NCBI GenBank assembly: GCA_016714985.1
Contig: JADKBS010000003.1
Span: forward strand, 372,001 to 436,000
Direction of reading: 5' to 3'
DNA from: Saprospiraceae bacterium
GTDB taxonomy: Bacteria > Bacteroidota > Bacteroidia > Chitinophagales > Saprospiraceae
Length of the DNA stretch: 64,000 bases
Below the pieces are notes generated by a model. That model did not search any database. It was not told where the DNA came from and saw nothing but the letters and a program-made list of their open reading frames with translations. Positions 29,585 to 38,165 of the stretch are shown piece after piece (position 1 is the stretch's first letter; every line of letters begins with the position of its first letter). Made by a program: the position numbers and the translations under genes.

Positions 29585-29673
29585 TTGTGTTGAATATTTG
29601 TTTTTTGTGGAAAGTGCATAGACAAAGGTATCAAAAGGGGGCATCGTTTTTTTCAAAATGGAGGGGCAATAAT

Positions 29674-29741
29674 TGTGATGATGCGGGGAGCAGTTGGAGA
29701 AGGATACGAAAAGGGGGAGGCATTGGGGGAGGATAAGTTGA
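29674..29741 (+). repeat. recG 3' tail, second copy
   Basis: It matches 29241-29307 except for one extra G and ends at the same TGA. About 366 bp with the KilA-N fragment lies between the two copies. Confidence 0.85.
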
Positions 29742-29915
29742 GGGGGCACCGCAAGTTACGCTGCGCTAAACTTGCTTGAATCAGTAGTTTTACAATATAA
29801 GACTCCAATATGCGAATTCAGAAACTTTTATCACAAATGTTGTTGTTCGGAAAGTTAAATTCAAAAACCATGACAAAAGCATTTCTTCAATTTTCTAAAC
29901 TTCTAAAAAAAGTTA

Positions 29916-30899
29916 GGCTCAATTATGATTTCAAGTTGATGGCTACCTTTGGAGGATGACATCATTACTTAGATTCAAGACATATGGATGACCGCCTGTG
30001 TTACGAGAAAATCAGGGAATTGCGATGGTCTAAAGGTGTTTTTGCCCCACTGCCAAAGCAAGTCCTACAATCGCCACGGTCACCACAACAGCACAAAACA
30101 CCGTCATCGCTATCAGTGCAGGGTGCCAAAAATACTTTGACGACCTGACGAACACCATTTTCCCAAGGGCACCATCAGCCCTTGAAGATTTGGGTGGTCT
30201 GTTTGTACCTGATGGGGCTCAATCTTTCCAACTCTCAGATTGCCGAAGGAGTTGGGTCTTGACCGAGAACGACTGCCACGCCATGACGAGCCTTCTGAGG
30301 GAGGGCGTTTATGAAAACGTCCCCAAGAGGTGTTGGACGGCGAGGTCGAGTTCGACGAGCTGATGTCACAGCAGGGCACAAGGGCATCCCGAAGCTGTAA
30401 AAAAGGCCGCAAGGGGACGCCGCCGCCGACTGAAGGGCCAAGCGGGGGCACGGCCCAAGATGACAAAGTGCCAGTACTGGGCATGATTCAGCGTGGCGGC
30501 AGCGTAATCATCCGTGCGCTGGACAATGTGCAGCGAAAGACCATCGAGCCCATCATCCGGCAAAAAGTCCGGCAAGGTGCCAAGGTTTTCACGGACGAGT
30601 ACAACATATACGGCTGGTTGCCAAGCTTTTATGAGCACAAAACGGTCAACCACGGCCAAGGGGAGTACGCCGGGACGAGGACGGCGACGGCAAGTGCGAA
30701 GTCCACGTCAACACCATGGAAGGCTTTTGGTCACTGCTCTTTAGTCCCTTGGCTTAGGCCACACCGAGGCATTCTCGCAAGAGCGCCTGCCCTTTTACTT
30801 GGGATTCTTTGAATTCCTGCGATAATATCAAACAAAGAGGCAGCAACGCCTTTGTCGGTTGCCAACTCTTTTGCAGCAACTTGAAATCATAATTGAGCC
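29916..30899 (+). mobile_element. Insertion sequence of the IS1595/ISXO2 type
   Basis: The 984-bp element has perfect 23-bp terminal inverted repeats starting GGCTCAATTATG (29916-29938 and 30877-30899) and is flanked by the direct repeat AAAGTTA (29909-29915 and 30900-30906). IS1595 elements make 8-bp duplications; 7 bp are visible here. It encloses one broken transposase gene. Confidence 0.82.
29984..30892 (+). pseudogene. IS1595-family transposase, frameshifted
   Basis: The start MDDRLCYEKIRELRWSKGV leads to a zinc-ribbon remnant (PHCQSKSYNRHG, then YQC). The DDE-type core then appears in pieces: DLGGLFVPDG/LKIWVVCLYLMG, EVLDGEVEFDEL, KVPVLGMIQRGGSV, AKVFTDEYNIYGWL and NTMEGFWSLL. The closing motif ERLPFYLGF-like is in a third frame. 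At least four frameshifts and one stop prevent translation, so the element is not autonomous unless the shifts are sequencing errors. Confidence 0.75.
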
Positions 30900-30906
30900 A
30901 AAGTTA

Positions 30907-31649
30907 AACTCCAAAAAAACATGAAAACAATTTCACTTTGTATTGCCTTAGTTTACCGTGTGCCCTTGTTTTATACTTCTCTCATTTTAGTGGAGGGTTA
31001 TCTGATAACCAATCCAATTAGCTTTTGGGATTACATCTCACTTTGGACAGGATAATGAACCTAGTAATTTTGAATTGGCTAACTCTCATTTCCCTCATGA
31101 ACAGAATAAGAGGCTAGAAAACCAGTTTTGTCATTTAGATACGACAAAGTAAATAATCATTATGTATGCACGAACATAGGGAAGGGGAAGCATTAATGTA
31201 TTTGTCATTAATAAGCTGCAAAGAGATAATGACAAATACGATTTAGCTGTTAGTTGCAATTCAATGTCCGCAAACGAGCATTCCAATTGATTGGTTAAAG
31301 GTTACAGATGAATTTGTGGCCATATGATGATGTGCTTGGTGTGCCTCATTGTGTAAGGTTTTTTTAAATAACAAGGTTGAAGTCCAACAAAAGCAAGAAG
31401 GGCTTGAAAAGGATGCAGATGGTAACCCAATAAAAATATTCGAAAAGAAATTTTAAAAACGTGCCACTTTATGATGCTAAAATGGAAGTATCGTCCAACT
31501 TAAACCAATTGCCCCAATTGTCGCAAGTACCCACTCATATGCTCTGTTTGCAACCTGCAAGGCTTCATGAATGTTAGCAAGCATTACCCAGTTATGGCCA
31601 GTTTGCAACCACCTCCCTCAGCCCATCTTGAACTATCCCCATTTTCCCC
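30907..31649. other. AT-rich stretch without a recognisable gene
   Basis: Short open pieces such as MKTISLCIALVY (from 30921) end quickly and show no domain. The composition and the many short frames suggest decayed coding sequence on the plus strand. I see no RNA gene. Confidence 0.4.
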
Positions 31650-31657
31650 TACTTTTG
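31628..31657 (+). promoter_or_regulatory. Promoter of the antitoxin-like gene at 31677
   Basis: TTG (31628-31630), a 19-nt spacer and TACTTTTG (31650-31657) fit the Bacteroidota pattern. The start codon follows 20 nt later. Confidence 0.5.
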
Positions 31658-31676
31658 TCCAAACAAAGTTTCAAAA

Positions 31677-31892
31677 ATGCAACCCAACCCAACGATAAAA
31701 GAAATCAGCAACTTGGTCGCCCAGCTTTCCGAAGCTGACCAAGCGGCGCTGCTCAAAGCGCTAAAAGCACAGGTGCTGCTTTTGCAAGCCCGTCGCCTTG
31801 ATGAATCCGTGAAACCGAACCAAGTGGAGATGGAGAAAATAGTGGAGGTGGTTCGCAAAGTCCGCCAATTCCGCTCCGATGCAGCCGCTTGA
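31677..31892 (+). CDS. Small antitoxin-like protein preceding a PIN toxin remnant
   Basis: The 71-residue helical protein (IKEISNLVAQLSEADQAALLKAL, SVKPNQVEMEKIVEVVRKVRQ, shown in pieces) has no named family that I can give. The PIN-like gene starts inside its 3' end (31879), the usual order for VapB-VapC. A diverged second copy lies at 34344-34623, again followed by a PIN remnant. The repetition of this pairing is the main evidence for an antitoxin role. Confidence 0.55.
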   Translation: MQPNPTIKEISNLVAQLSEADQAALLKALKAQVLLLQARRLDESVKPNQVEMEKIVEVVRKVRQFRSDAAA

Positions 31893-32250
31893 AGTCGTCC
31901 CTGATACAAATATCTGGCTGAGGTACATCCCAAAGTCGCAATTGGAGAAGCTCACCTTGTTTGTTCTGGAAAACGATTCTGACCGTCTACCTTCCTCTGA
32001 GCGTTTTATCGCAGAATTGGAAGATGGGATTGAAATACCCTGAAATTGCCAGCCGTTTGACCCTCGCCTTACCACTGAGTATGTTTATTCCACCGAAATC
32101 TTGCCGTTGTTTCTCGATGTATGCTTTTCGCGGCTGCCCAGACCCGAAAGACGATTTTTGTTTGACCTTGCCATTTCGCAAATGCCATACTTGGTAACGG
32201 AGGTTATGCTCGGATTGCTCGACTTGTCTTTGTGCGGAAACTCAAGGTGA
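31879..32250 (+). pseudogene. PIN-domain (VapC-like) toxin, frameshifted
   Basis: MQPLEVVPDTNIWLRYIP carries the first PIN aspartate (DTN). The frame ends at 32043. Other frames continue KYPEIASRLT, then CPDPKDDF (the second acidic motif), then PYLVTEVMLGLLDLSL, which matches the family ending YLVTGDKDLL. At least two shifts break it. Intact PIN toxins cut RNA, often tRNA or rRNA; this copy should be inactive. Confidence 0.6.
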
Positions 32251-32354
32251 TTTCATCTTGTTGATTTTTTGGAGTTGTTGTCATGATGCAGGCCTTTGAG
32301 TACGAACAACATGCGTTTCATCATTTTCAGCGTTGAAAACCAAAACATCAAGTC

Positions 32355-32719
32355 ATGGAAAAAATAGCGCAATACAAGGCCATCGCCAAAGAAGTCCTTT
32401 CAGGGATAACCGACCGGAAAAACAGGTCGAGGCGTTCTGCCACCTACCAACCACGGACAACGAGGCCAATGGAAACCACCTCACTACTCAGAAACTGTGG
32501 CAGGAGGAAACAAGATCAGATGGCATCATCATCCATGTGGATGTAAAGGAAGATGGGAAGGTCTGGCTCCAACAAGATGCCACCGACCTTGTGGTCGCCG
32601 ATTTGTTGCTGGAAAAAGGCGTTGCAGCGGAAGACCTGGTTTTGGGCTTTTTGACGCCGATGATGCGGAGGATATGGCGGATGCTTCGGCTTGAGAATGC
32701 AGCACCCATCGAACGATGA
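32355..32719 (+). pseudogene. xisI: XisI-family protein, frameshifted
   Basis: The N-terminus MEKIAQYKAIAKEVLSGI is in one frame and the rest in another: QVEAFCHL, GIIIHVDVKEDGKVWLQQD, DLVVADLLLEKGVAAEDLVLGF. This is the XisI pattern, named after the fdxN-element excision factor of Anabaena. XisI usually pairs with XisH, which is absent here. The shift is near 32405. The 3' end runs into the third recG-tail copy, so the end may also be lost. Confidence 0.6.
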
Positions 32720-32777
32720 CGCGGGAGCATTTGGAGAAGGATACGAAAAGGGGGGCATTGGGGAGAGGATATGTTGA
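32714..32777 (+). repeat. recG 3' tail, third (diverged) copy
   Basis: It matches the recG tail with several substitutions and small deletions (GAGCATTTGGAGAAGGATACG versus GAGCAGTTGGAGAAGGATACG) and again ends GTTGA. Like copy 2 it is followed by GGG, unlike the resident copy. Confidence 0.75.
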
Positions 32778-32816
32778 GGGCGCGTTACGAAATACTAAAA
32801 CATGATCAAATAAATG

Positions 32817-33215
32817 TCACAAAATTCTAAGAATAAAGGATATGGTTTTAAAATTACCATGCTTATCCGTATAAATTTCAACAGAACATTTGACTTCTTG
32901 TAAAGCTTCTTGTCCAAAGAAGATTTTGTCCCCTTATTTCCTACAAATGATTTATTGTCAAATGCAAATTCACATTCCTCATAAAGTCTCCACCAATCCC
33001 ATTTATCTGGAAAAAAAGTCGCTTCTTTAAGCCTCCACTCCTTTATGTTTGTATCCCTATCATATCGACCATCCCTTCTTTTTAATTCAACTTTATAAAC
33101 TCCATTCATATCAGAAGAACTAAGTAGAGTAATTACTTTACAAGACCTTGTTTCAATCCACTTCTATGTGATGAATACCTAACACCTTCTGGTTGAAAAT
33201 ATCACAACATTACAT
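32817..33215 (-). pseudogene. EndoU-like toxin domain relic, frameshifted
   Basis: Minus-strand pieces in three frames join as EGVRYSSHRSGLKQGL, VITLLSSSDMNGVYKVELKR, WRLKEATFFPDKWDWWRLYEE and VEIYTDKHGNFKTISFILRIL. The phrase KEATFFPDKW..R..EE..FA and the closing V.IY.D..GN resemble the C-terminal half of bacterial EndoU RNases, common tips of polymorphic toxins. No delivery domain is attached, so this looks like an orphan toxin tip. Family assignment is tentative. Confidence 0.42.
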
Positions 33216-33242
33216 GCTGTATGAATTGTCCAGTATAGTTAT

Positions 33243-33506
33243 CTACTTTATTCTATAGGGAGAAAGATAAGCCCCTAATTGTTTTTGTATATTCTCTTCC
33301 TTTAAAAGTCTTTTCTTTTCAGAATTACTTAAAGAGTTGAACAAAGCATCTTTGTTGGTCAAATCTTCAAGAGAGTCATATATCCTAACTGTAGGCGTTG
33401 CAAAATCTATTGAAACATTATCGGATATTTTGAATATCAACAACTGTTTTGTGCGCTTTCCGCCGGAGAGCCAAGTGAGTCGCCAATGATGTATTTGGAA
33501 TTGCAT
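33243..33506 (-). CDS. Hypothetical protein next to the EndoU-like relic
   Basis: The 87-residue frame (MQFQIHHWRLTWLSGGKRT, ATPTVRIYDSLEDLTN, SEKKRLLKEENIQKQLGAYLSP) has natural codon use but no recognisable domain. It lies just upstream of the EndoU relic on the same strand. It could be a fragment of the same toxin polypeptide or an immunity gene; the sequence does not decide. Confidence 0.35.
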   Translation of the reverse strand: MQFQIHHWRLTWLSGGKRTKQLLIFKISDNVSIDFATPTVRIYDSLEDLTNKDALFNSLSNSEKKRLLKEENIQKQLGAYLSPYRIK

Positions 33507-33710
33507 GTATTATAGGTTTTCTTATGAACAAAGCCCCTGTCATGTTAGTTCATTTTAGTTCAGTTCTTGCAAGTCTCCAATACACCCACAGCTCAAGCAA
33601 GCTTCTAACGAGCCTCACTTGCGCCTCCAGTTATGGTATCTTGCATTGGCCACCGCATCCCAGCTTGAACCATCCCTCAAAGAAACTTCTGTAACCCCAC
33701 CCCTCCTTCT

Positions 33711-33718
33711 TATCTTTG
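33711..33718 (+). promoter_or_regulatory. -7 box upstream of the DUF433 gene
   Basis: TATCTTTG lies 15 nt before the start codon, matching TAnnTTTG. No clear -33 element is visible. Confidence 0.45.
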
Positions 33719-33733
33719 TAAAAAATCCAAGCC

Positions 33734-33970
33734 ATGAATCCATTACTTGAACGCATTTCCGTCAACCCGAAAATCTGCTTCGGGAAGCCCTGCATCAAAG
33801 GCCACCGCATCTGGGTGTCCCTTATTTTGGACTTCTTGGCTGCGGGGCATGATATTGAATACATCCTTACGCAATACCCGCAACTCAAGCGGGAGGATAT
33901 TTTGGCCTGTATTGCCTACGGTGCGGCCATGTCGCACGAGCATTTTGTGGAACTGAAAATGGTTGCGTGA
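33734..33970 (+). CDS. DUF433 antitoxin
   Basis: The 78-residue protein (RISVNPKICFGKPCIKGHRI, then ILACIAYGAAMSHEH) is a typical DUF433 helix-turn-helix protein. These act as antitoxins to DUF5615 PIN-like toxins and repress their own promoter. Its stop overlaps the start of the DUF5615 gene (TGATG), so translation is coupled. Both genes are intact, unlike most of the surrounding island. Confidence 0.85.
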   Translation: MNPLLERISVNPKICFGKPCIKGHRIWVSLILDFLAAGHDIEYILTQYPQLKREDILACIAYGAAMSHEHFVELKMVA

Positions 33971-34338
33971 TGGCCGCACTGAAATTGGACGAGAACTTCA
34001 GCCCTTACCTTGCGGAAATCTTCATTCAGGCAGGGCATGACACTGAAACAGTGCTTGGGGAAAACCTGTCGGGCGAGCCCGACGAAATCATTTCGGAACA
34101 GTGCCTTTCTGAAAAGCGCTGCCTTGTAACACTTGACCTCGACTTTGCCAACATCATCCGTTTTCCTGCTGATGACACACCTGGCATCATCGTGATTCGC
34201 CCGAATCGTCCGATAACTTTGGAGGTGATGCGCTCCATGTCGGAAAAATTGGTAGTTGCACTTGAACAGAACGACCCCACTGGCTCCCTTTGGATTCTAG
34301 AACCTGATAAACTGAGGATGCGAAGGCCGAAAGGCTGA
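33970..34338 (+). CDS. DUF5615 PIN-like toxin
   Basis: The 122-residue protein begins MAALKLDENFSPYLAEIF. The acidic LDEN opening and TLDLDFANI near residue 56 are the DUF5615 (Mut7-C-like PIN) hallmarks, together with PGIIVIRPNRP. The predicted activity is RNA cleavage. I chose the ATG at 33970, which overlaps the antitoxin stop, over the GTG one codon earlier. Confidence 0.82.
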   Translation: MAALKLDENFSPYLAEIFIQAGHDTETVLGENLSGEPDEIISEQCLSEKRCLVTLDLDFANIIRFPADDTPGIIVIRPNRPITLEVMRSMSEKLVVALEQNDPTGSLWILEPDKLRMRRPKG

Positions 34339-34343
34339 AGTAT

Positions 34344-34623
34344 ATGGCAAAAAGAAATCACCACCTTAATCTCCCAGCTTTCCGAAGCCGACCAAGCAGC
34401 GCTGCTCAAAGCGCTGAAAACGCAGGTGCTGCTGCAAGTCCGCCGCCTTGATGAATCCGTAAAACCGAACCAAGTAGAGATGGAGAAAATAGTGGAGGTG
34501 GTTCGCAAAGTCCGATTTGAATATCCCATGCAGCGCTTCATCGGCTGTATGAAAGGGGAAGAAGGTGATACTTTCGTAACCAGTTTAGAAAAGGAGTTCA
34601 ATCAAATTGAAGGGGAATGGTAG
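34344..34623 (+). pseudogene. Second copy of the 31677 antitoxin-like gene, degraded start
   Basis: The stretch from LISQLSEADQAALLKALK through SVKPNQVEMEKIVEVVRKVR is close to the gene at 31677. The ATG at 34344 is out of frame by one A. The 3' part (FEYPMQRFIGCMKGEE, LEKEFNQIEGEW) differs and resembles an internal PIN-toxin segment, so antitoxin and toxin remnants seem joined by deletion. Confidence 0.5.
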
Positions 34624-34709
34624 CTGCCGATGCATTCGGGCTGAAATTGGTCACGAAAGACAAGCATTTTGCCCAGATTGAGTTTTTGGATGTTGAGTTT
34701 TGGGCCTGA
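34623..34709 (+). pseudogene. C-terminal remnant of a PIN toxin
   Basis: AADAFGLKLVTKDKHFAQIE and LDVEFWA match the usual end of VapC-like PIN domains (LVT.DKHF..I..L.V..W). Only about 28 residues survive. Confidence 0.5.
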
Positions 34710-34743
34710 ACAAACGTCATTTACACTCACCCACCATCCCCTC

Positions 34744-34787
34744 TCAAAAAAAAATCCCGGCCCCAACTTTCCAGTCAGGCCCGGGAC
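34744..34787 (-). terminator. Terminator of the lipoprotein gene at 34818
   Basis: On the minus strand a GC-rich stem (TCCCGG/CCGGGA) is followed by nine Ts, 30 nt after the lipoprotein stop. Confidence 0.7.
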
Positions 34788-34817
34788 GGCGCAGGTTTCC
34801 AGCTGGGAAATTGCTGC

Positions 34818-35210
34818 TTATTTCCTAGTGGCCGTGAGGTTACAAGTAAAATCGACACCTCCGCCAGATATGGTTTCCTCTAAAGTCAGTTTGTCTCCAT
34901 CCAGTGCCGCATCCACCTTAATCGTAATTCCTGAATCCGTGCCACTGGAGTTCAGGTCGCAATCGGTTGGCGTGATAGGGTCATAGGTGGTGGTGAGGGT
35001 GGCTGTCTCATATTCAATGACAATGGCATCGGATCCGCTGGCGGTGATGGTCACGATGACATCTTCAGAGGTGCCGCCGCAGTCAGTGGTGCCTTCGTAG
35101 GTTCCTACCCAATCGGATTGGGTGCAAGAGGACGTGGAGTCGTCGTCTTTTTTGCATGCAACAAAACCTACGACCAAAAGAGCGAAAAGAGATGGTTTTA
35201 AAAATTTCAT
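34818..35210 (-). CDS. Small lipoprotein of unknown function
   Basis: MKFLKPSLFALLVVGFVAC followed by KKDDDSTSS is a Bacteroidota lipoprotein signal. The remaining about 110 residues are acidic and Thr-rich with a beta-sandwich look (WVGTYEGTTDCGGTSED, CDLNSSGTDSGITIKVD) and three further cysteines. It resembles lipocalin-like or META-like small lipoproteins but no family is certain. The ATG at 35210 is chosen for the signal peptide. Confidence 0.65.
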   Translation of the reverse strand: MKFLKPSLFALLVVGFVACKKDDDSTSSCTQSDWVGTYEGTTDCGGTSEDVIVTITASGSDAIVIEYETATLTTTYDPITPTDCDLNSSGTDSGITIKVDAALDGDKLTLEETISGGGVDFTCNLTATRK

Positions 35211-35361
35211 GTTCTTTGAATTAAAAATTTTAAAGTTTAAAAAAAGAAGCAAAGATAGAGAAATTGCCTCAAGCTGTCGAAAGCAACAATCGCTCCATCC
35301 CTCTTCAAGGATCCTGTTTACTTGCTCACTAGGGACGGGCAGGCTTGGATGAACCATCCCC

Positions 35362-35934
35362 CTACCTCACCTCCCCTAAAAACACCTCCCAACTCTCCTT
35401 CTCCTGTCCGCCAAACTGTTTTTTTACTTTTTTCAAAACGACCGACATAGCGGCGGGGTATTGCTGGGGCTTGCCGTTCGGCGTTTTTTCCACCCAATAA
35501 AAAACGGTGTCCCAAGAGCAGTTCCGTTGGGCGCAGGCACCGGGTGGATAGCCTTTGAAGTCGGAGACGCCAAACTGCATGCCGCTGGCCGATTGGCCGA
35601 TTTGCGCCAGGAAGCTTTCCAACGGGAATTGTTTGCCATGCCAGTGGATGCTCGCCGATTTATCCGAAAACAAGGCCACAGCCGCCGTCCTTGACTCCTG
35701 CCGCAGCGCCTCGTCCATCGCTGGGTCGGCGATGAGGGTGAGCAGGTCGGCGAAGTCCCGCAGCTTTTGCCCGGCCCGCTGGTGGAACGACTGCATCTGG
35801 GCAGCCCCCACGCTGTTGGCAGACAATTGGTTTTCCCAAGCATTGCGGGAACTCGGCTCATGTGGCGATTGTCCCGCCAAGCGCAAAGCACACAAAATCG
35901 CCCCAATGACTAAGCTATTCCTATTGATTTTCAT
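35362..35934 (-). CDS. Secreted protein of unknown function
   Basis: The 190-residue protein starts MKINRNSLVIGAILCALRLAGQ, a signal peptide. The rest contains FADLLTLIADPAMDEALRQES, then a beta-rich part with CAQRNCSWDTVFYWVEKTPNGKP. I recognise no domain; an NTF2-like fold is possible. It shares strand with the membrane protein gene upstream, with a tandem repeat between them. Confidence 0.55.
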   Translation of the reverse strand: MKINRNSLVIGAILCALRLAGQSPHEPSSRNAWENQLSANSVGAAQMQSFHQRAGQKLRDFADLLTLIADPAMDEALRQESRTAAVALFSDKSASIHWHGKQFPLESFLAQIGQSASGMQFGVSDFKGYPPGACAQRNCSWDTVFYWVEKTPNGKPQQYPAAMSVVLKKVKKQFGGQEKESWEVFLGEVR

Positions 35935-35962
35935 GTTCAATTTTACAATTTCAGCAGCCCTC

Positions 35963-36038
35963 AAAATGACCAATGACCTAATGACCAATGACCTAATGAC
36001 CAATGACCAATGACCTAATGACCTAATGACCTAATGAC
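35963..36038. repeat. Tandem array of CAATGAC/CTAATGAC units
   Basis: About ten 7- to 8-bp units (CAATGAC and CTAATGAC, mixed) follow one another between two minus-strand genes. Unit loss or gain would change spacing by 7-8 bp in the upstream region of the gene at 35362-35934. Confidence 0.85.
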
Positions 36039-36041
36039 ATT

Positions 36042-36992
36042 CTAATCCTGCGCAAACCGCATTTTCTGAATCCGCCCCGATGGCTCGTAAATCGTTTCCA
36101 GCACTTTCAGGTTTTTCAGGCTGGAAACGGGCAGCGTCAGTTTGGAGATGAAATCGGGTTTGTTGTACAATTCCACGCCAGCGCCCGTGGCAGGGTCCAC
36201 CTGCAAAATCACGGCATCGTCGGCGATCATTTGCCCCAATTGCTCCCGCCGCTTTTTCCAGTCCGCCACTTTTCCACTTGAAAACAGGTGAATCATCCAG
36301 GCATAATCGTCGCGGCGCAGCGGGATGGTCTCTTTCAAATGTCCGGTTTTGAGGCTCCTCGTGATGGTGTCGGGGTGGTAGTAGGGTGCTTTCACGGTGA
36401 AAACCACTTGGTCGGCGGGCGTCCGGAAGCTATGGCAGCCGTCGGGGCCAGCCATTTCCACGGTCGGCGACTCGCCAGCGCCCCACAGTTCCAGTTGTAT
36501 GTCCATCCCCGTAAGCAGCTGCTTGGTCATGGCATCGGTAAAACAGGCTTCGTAGGTCTTCTCCATCGAGGCACGCAGGCTACTCAGGCTAATGAACAGC
36601 GTAAAAAACGCCAATCCGCCGATGCCAAGCAGGGCCGCCACCCGTCCCCATTGCCGAGTTGCAGGTTTATTGACAGTGGAAAAGGCTGGTGCTTCCTCGG
36701 CGGGTTGCGGGGTTTGTGCATCCTTGAAGGCCGCCCAATCGGCATGGCCAGCGTAGCGACTGAGTAGGTCGAGCACGTCCACCCGGGGCAGTTTTTCCTG
36801 GTCTTTTTTCAGGTGGGTATAAAACCATTTTTCACTGATTCGCCCGCCCGCTTGCTCCTGCATCAGTTCCTGAAAACGGGCGATTTCCCGCACGCCGAAC
36901 TCCGACAGTGGCCGTTGCCAATGCGGGTTGGCTTCGCAAAATTTGCGCAGCACCGAAGTTTTCAGAATCGTGAAATAGTGGAAGTCCTGCAT
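36042..36992 (-). CDS. Single-pass membrane protein of unknown function
   Basis: The 316-residue protein has an N-terminal helical domain (FGVREIARFQELMQEQAGG, ISEKWFYTHLKKDQEKLPRVDVLDLLSRYAG in pieces) of about 110 residues. One membrane helix follows (GRVAALLGIGGLAFFTLFISL, near 130-150), then an extracytoplasmic beta-rich region. The first part recalls cytosolic domains found on several Bacteroidota membrane proteins. The start at 36992 (MQDFHYFTILK) is preferred. It is divergent from the SIMPL-domain gene, and the pair may share a promoter region. Confidence 0.6.
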   Translation of the reverse strand: MQDFHYFTILKTSVLRKFCEANPHWQRPLSEFGVREIARFQELMQEQAGGRISEKWFYTHLKKDQEKLPRVDVLDLLSRYAGHADWAAFKDAQTPQPAEEAPAFSTVNKPATRQWGRVAALLGIGGLAFFTLFISLSSLRASMEKTYEACFTDAMTKQLLTGMDIQLELWGAGESPTVEMAGPDGCHSFRTPADQVVFTVKAPYYHPDTITRSLKTGHLKETIPLRRDDYAWMIHLFSSGKVADWKKRREQLGQMIADDAVILQVDPATGAGVELYNKPDFISKLTLPVSSLKNLKVLETIYEPSGRIQKMRFAQD

Positions 36993-37148
36993 AAAGATGA
37001 ACCAAATATAGGCCATTTGCGGCCAAAGACGCCTTGTAAAACAGTTGTAAAACCTTTCCAATTGCTTTGCAAGCCGATTTTTTGCACGGGGTAGGATGCG
37101 GGAATAGGTTTGCAGTTCACAATTTATCAAACAAAAAATCTCGTCAAC

Positions 37149-38105
37149 ATGAAAAGTACAATTTTCACTTTCCTAGCCGTTTTGGCTTCCATGCAAATGT
37201 TCGGCCAAGCCGCTGCCAACCAAGTGATCGGCCAAGCCGCCGCAAATCAGGTAATCGGCAACGGACAGTATTACCCGCAAGCCCCCACGCCCTACGTTGA
37301 ACCCGTACATCCGGCGGGCAATGGTGCCACGTTGAACACCCCCGTCAACGCCTCGCCGAACCATTACCTGATTGAGGCCAATGTGCTGTACCACGGCATT
37401 GCCGACCGATACATCGCCGTATTTGGGGTGGTGCAAGAAGAGTCCACCGCCGAGCTGACCAATGCCCGCATGAACGAGCGCATCGAGGCTTTCCGGCAGG
37501 ACATGTTGCGGATGGGTATCCGGGAGCGGGATATTTTCGTGGACCTGATTACCCAGACCCGGGTCTATGATTTTAAGATGAAGGATGCCAACACCGCCGA
37601 AGAGCGGGTGACGGGCATCGAGTTGAAAAAGAACGTGCACGTGGCCTTTCGCAACATGAACCAATTGGAAGACATGATGCTGTCCGCCGCCAAGCAGGAT
37701 ATTTACGACATCGTGAAAGTGGATTATGTGCTGGACAATATAGACAGTATTTACCAGCAAATGCAGGCATCGGCGCTGTCCATTATTGACCAAAAAAAGC
37801 GGACGTATATGATGCTGGAGGAGAAAAAATATGCGGGCAACCCGCTGATTACGAAGTACGAAAAAGGGGCCTTGCAGCCAGTAAACGCCTACCGCCAGTA
37901 CACCGCCCACGAGACGAACAGCGTCGCCTTCAATCAGCCGGCCCCCGGCAAGCCCGTCCCTGTGCGCATCAGCGCCCGCCGCATGAAGACCTTTTATTTC
38001 GACCCACTGCCAGAGGAGCAGTTCGACCGGGTCATCAACGCTTACGGCGTGGAGCCAACGGTACAGTTGACGATGAAATTGCAGGTGCGGTTTGAGGTGT
38101 TGTGA
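37149..38105 (+). CDS. Secreted SIMPL-domain (DUF541) protein
   Basis: MKSTIFTFLAVLASMQMFGQ is a signal peptide, followed by an in-frame duplication of the octapeptide QAAANQVIG. The SIMPL domain has the AVFGVVQEESTAELTNARMNERIE start (about residues 85-108) and the paired repeat pattern with MGIRERDIFVDLIT. Family members such as BP26 form periplasmic ring oligomers; a function here is unknown. It precedes an outer-membrane barrel gene by 60 nt. Confidence 0.65.
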   Translation: MKSTIFTFLAVLASMQMFGQAAANQVIGQAAANQVIGNGQYYPQAPTPYVEPVHPAGNGATLNTPVNASPNHYLIEANVLYHGIADRYIAVFGVVQEESTAELTNARMNERIEAFRQDMLRMGIRERDIFVDLITQTRVYDFKMKDANTAEERVTGIELKKNVHVAFRNMNQLEDMMLSAAKQDIYDIVKVDYVLDNIDSIYQQMQASALSIIDQKKRTYMMLEEKKYAGNPLITKYEKGALQPVNAYRQYTAHETNSVAFNQPAPGKPVPVRISARRMKTFYFDPLPEEQFDRVINAYGVEPTVQLTMKLQVRFEVL

Positions 38106-38165
38106 ACATTTGGGGTGTTTTAAAATACCCAACGCATTTGGATTGGCGCACTGTCTTGTGGCATT

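Noticed and set aside
35963..36038. CRISPR or iteron-type origin
   Set aside because: Units are only 7-8 bp without spacers, and no replication gene or DnaA boxes are nearby.
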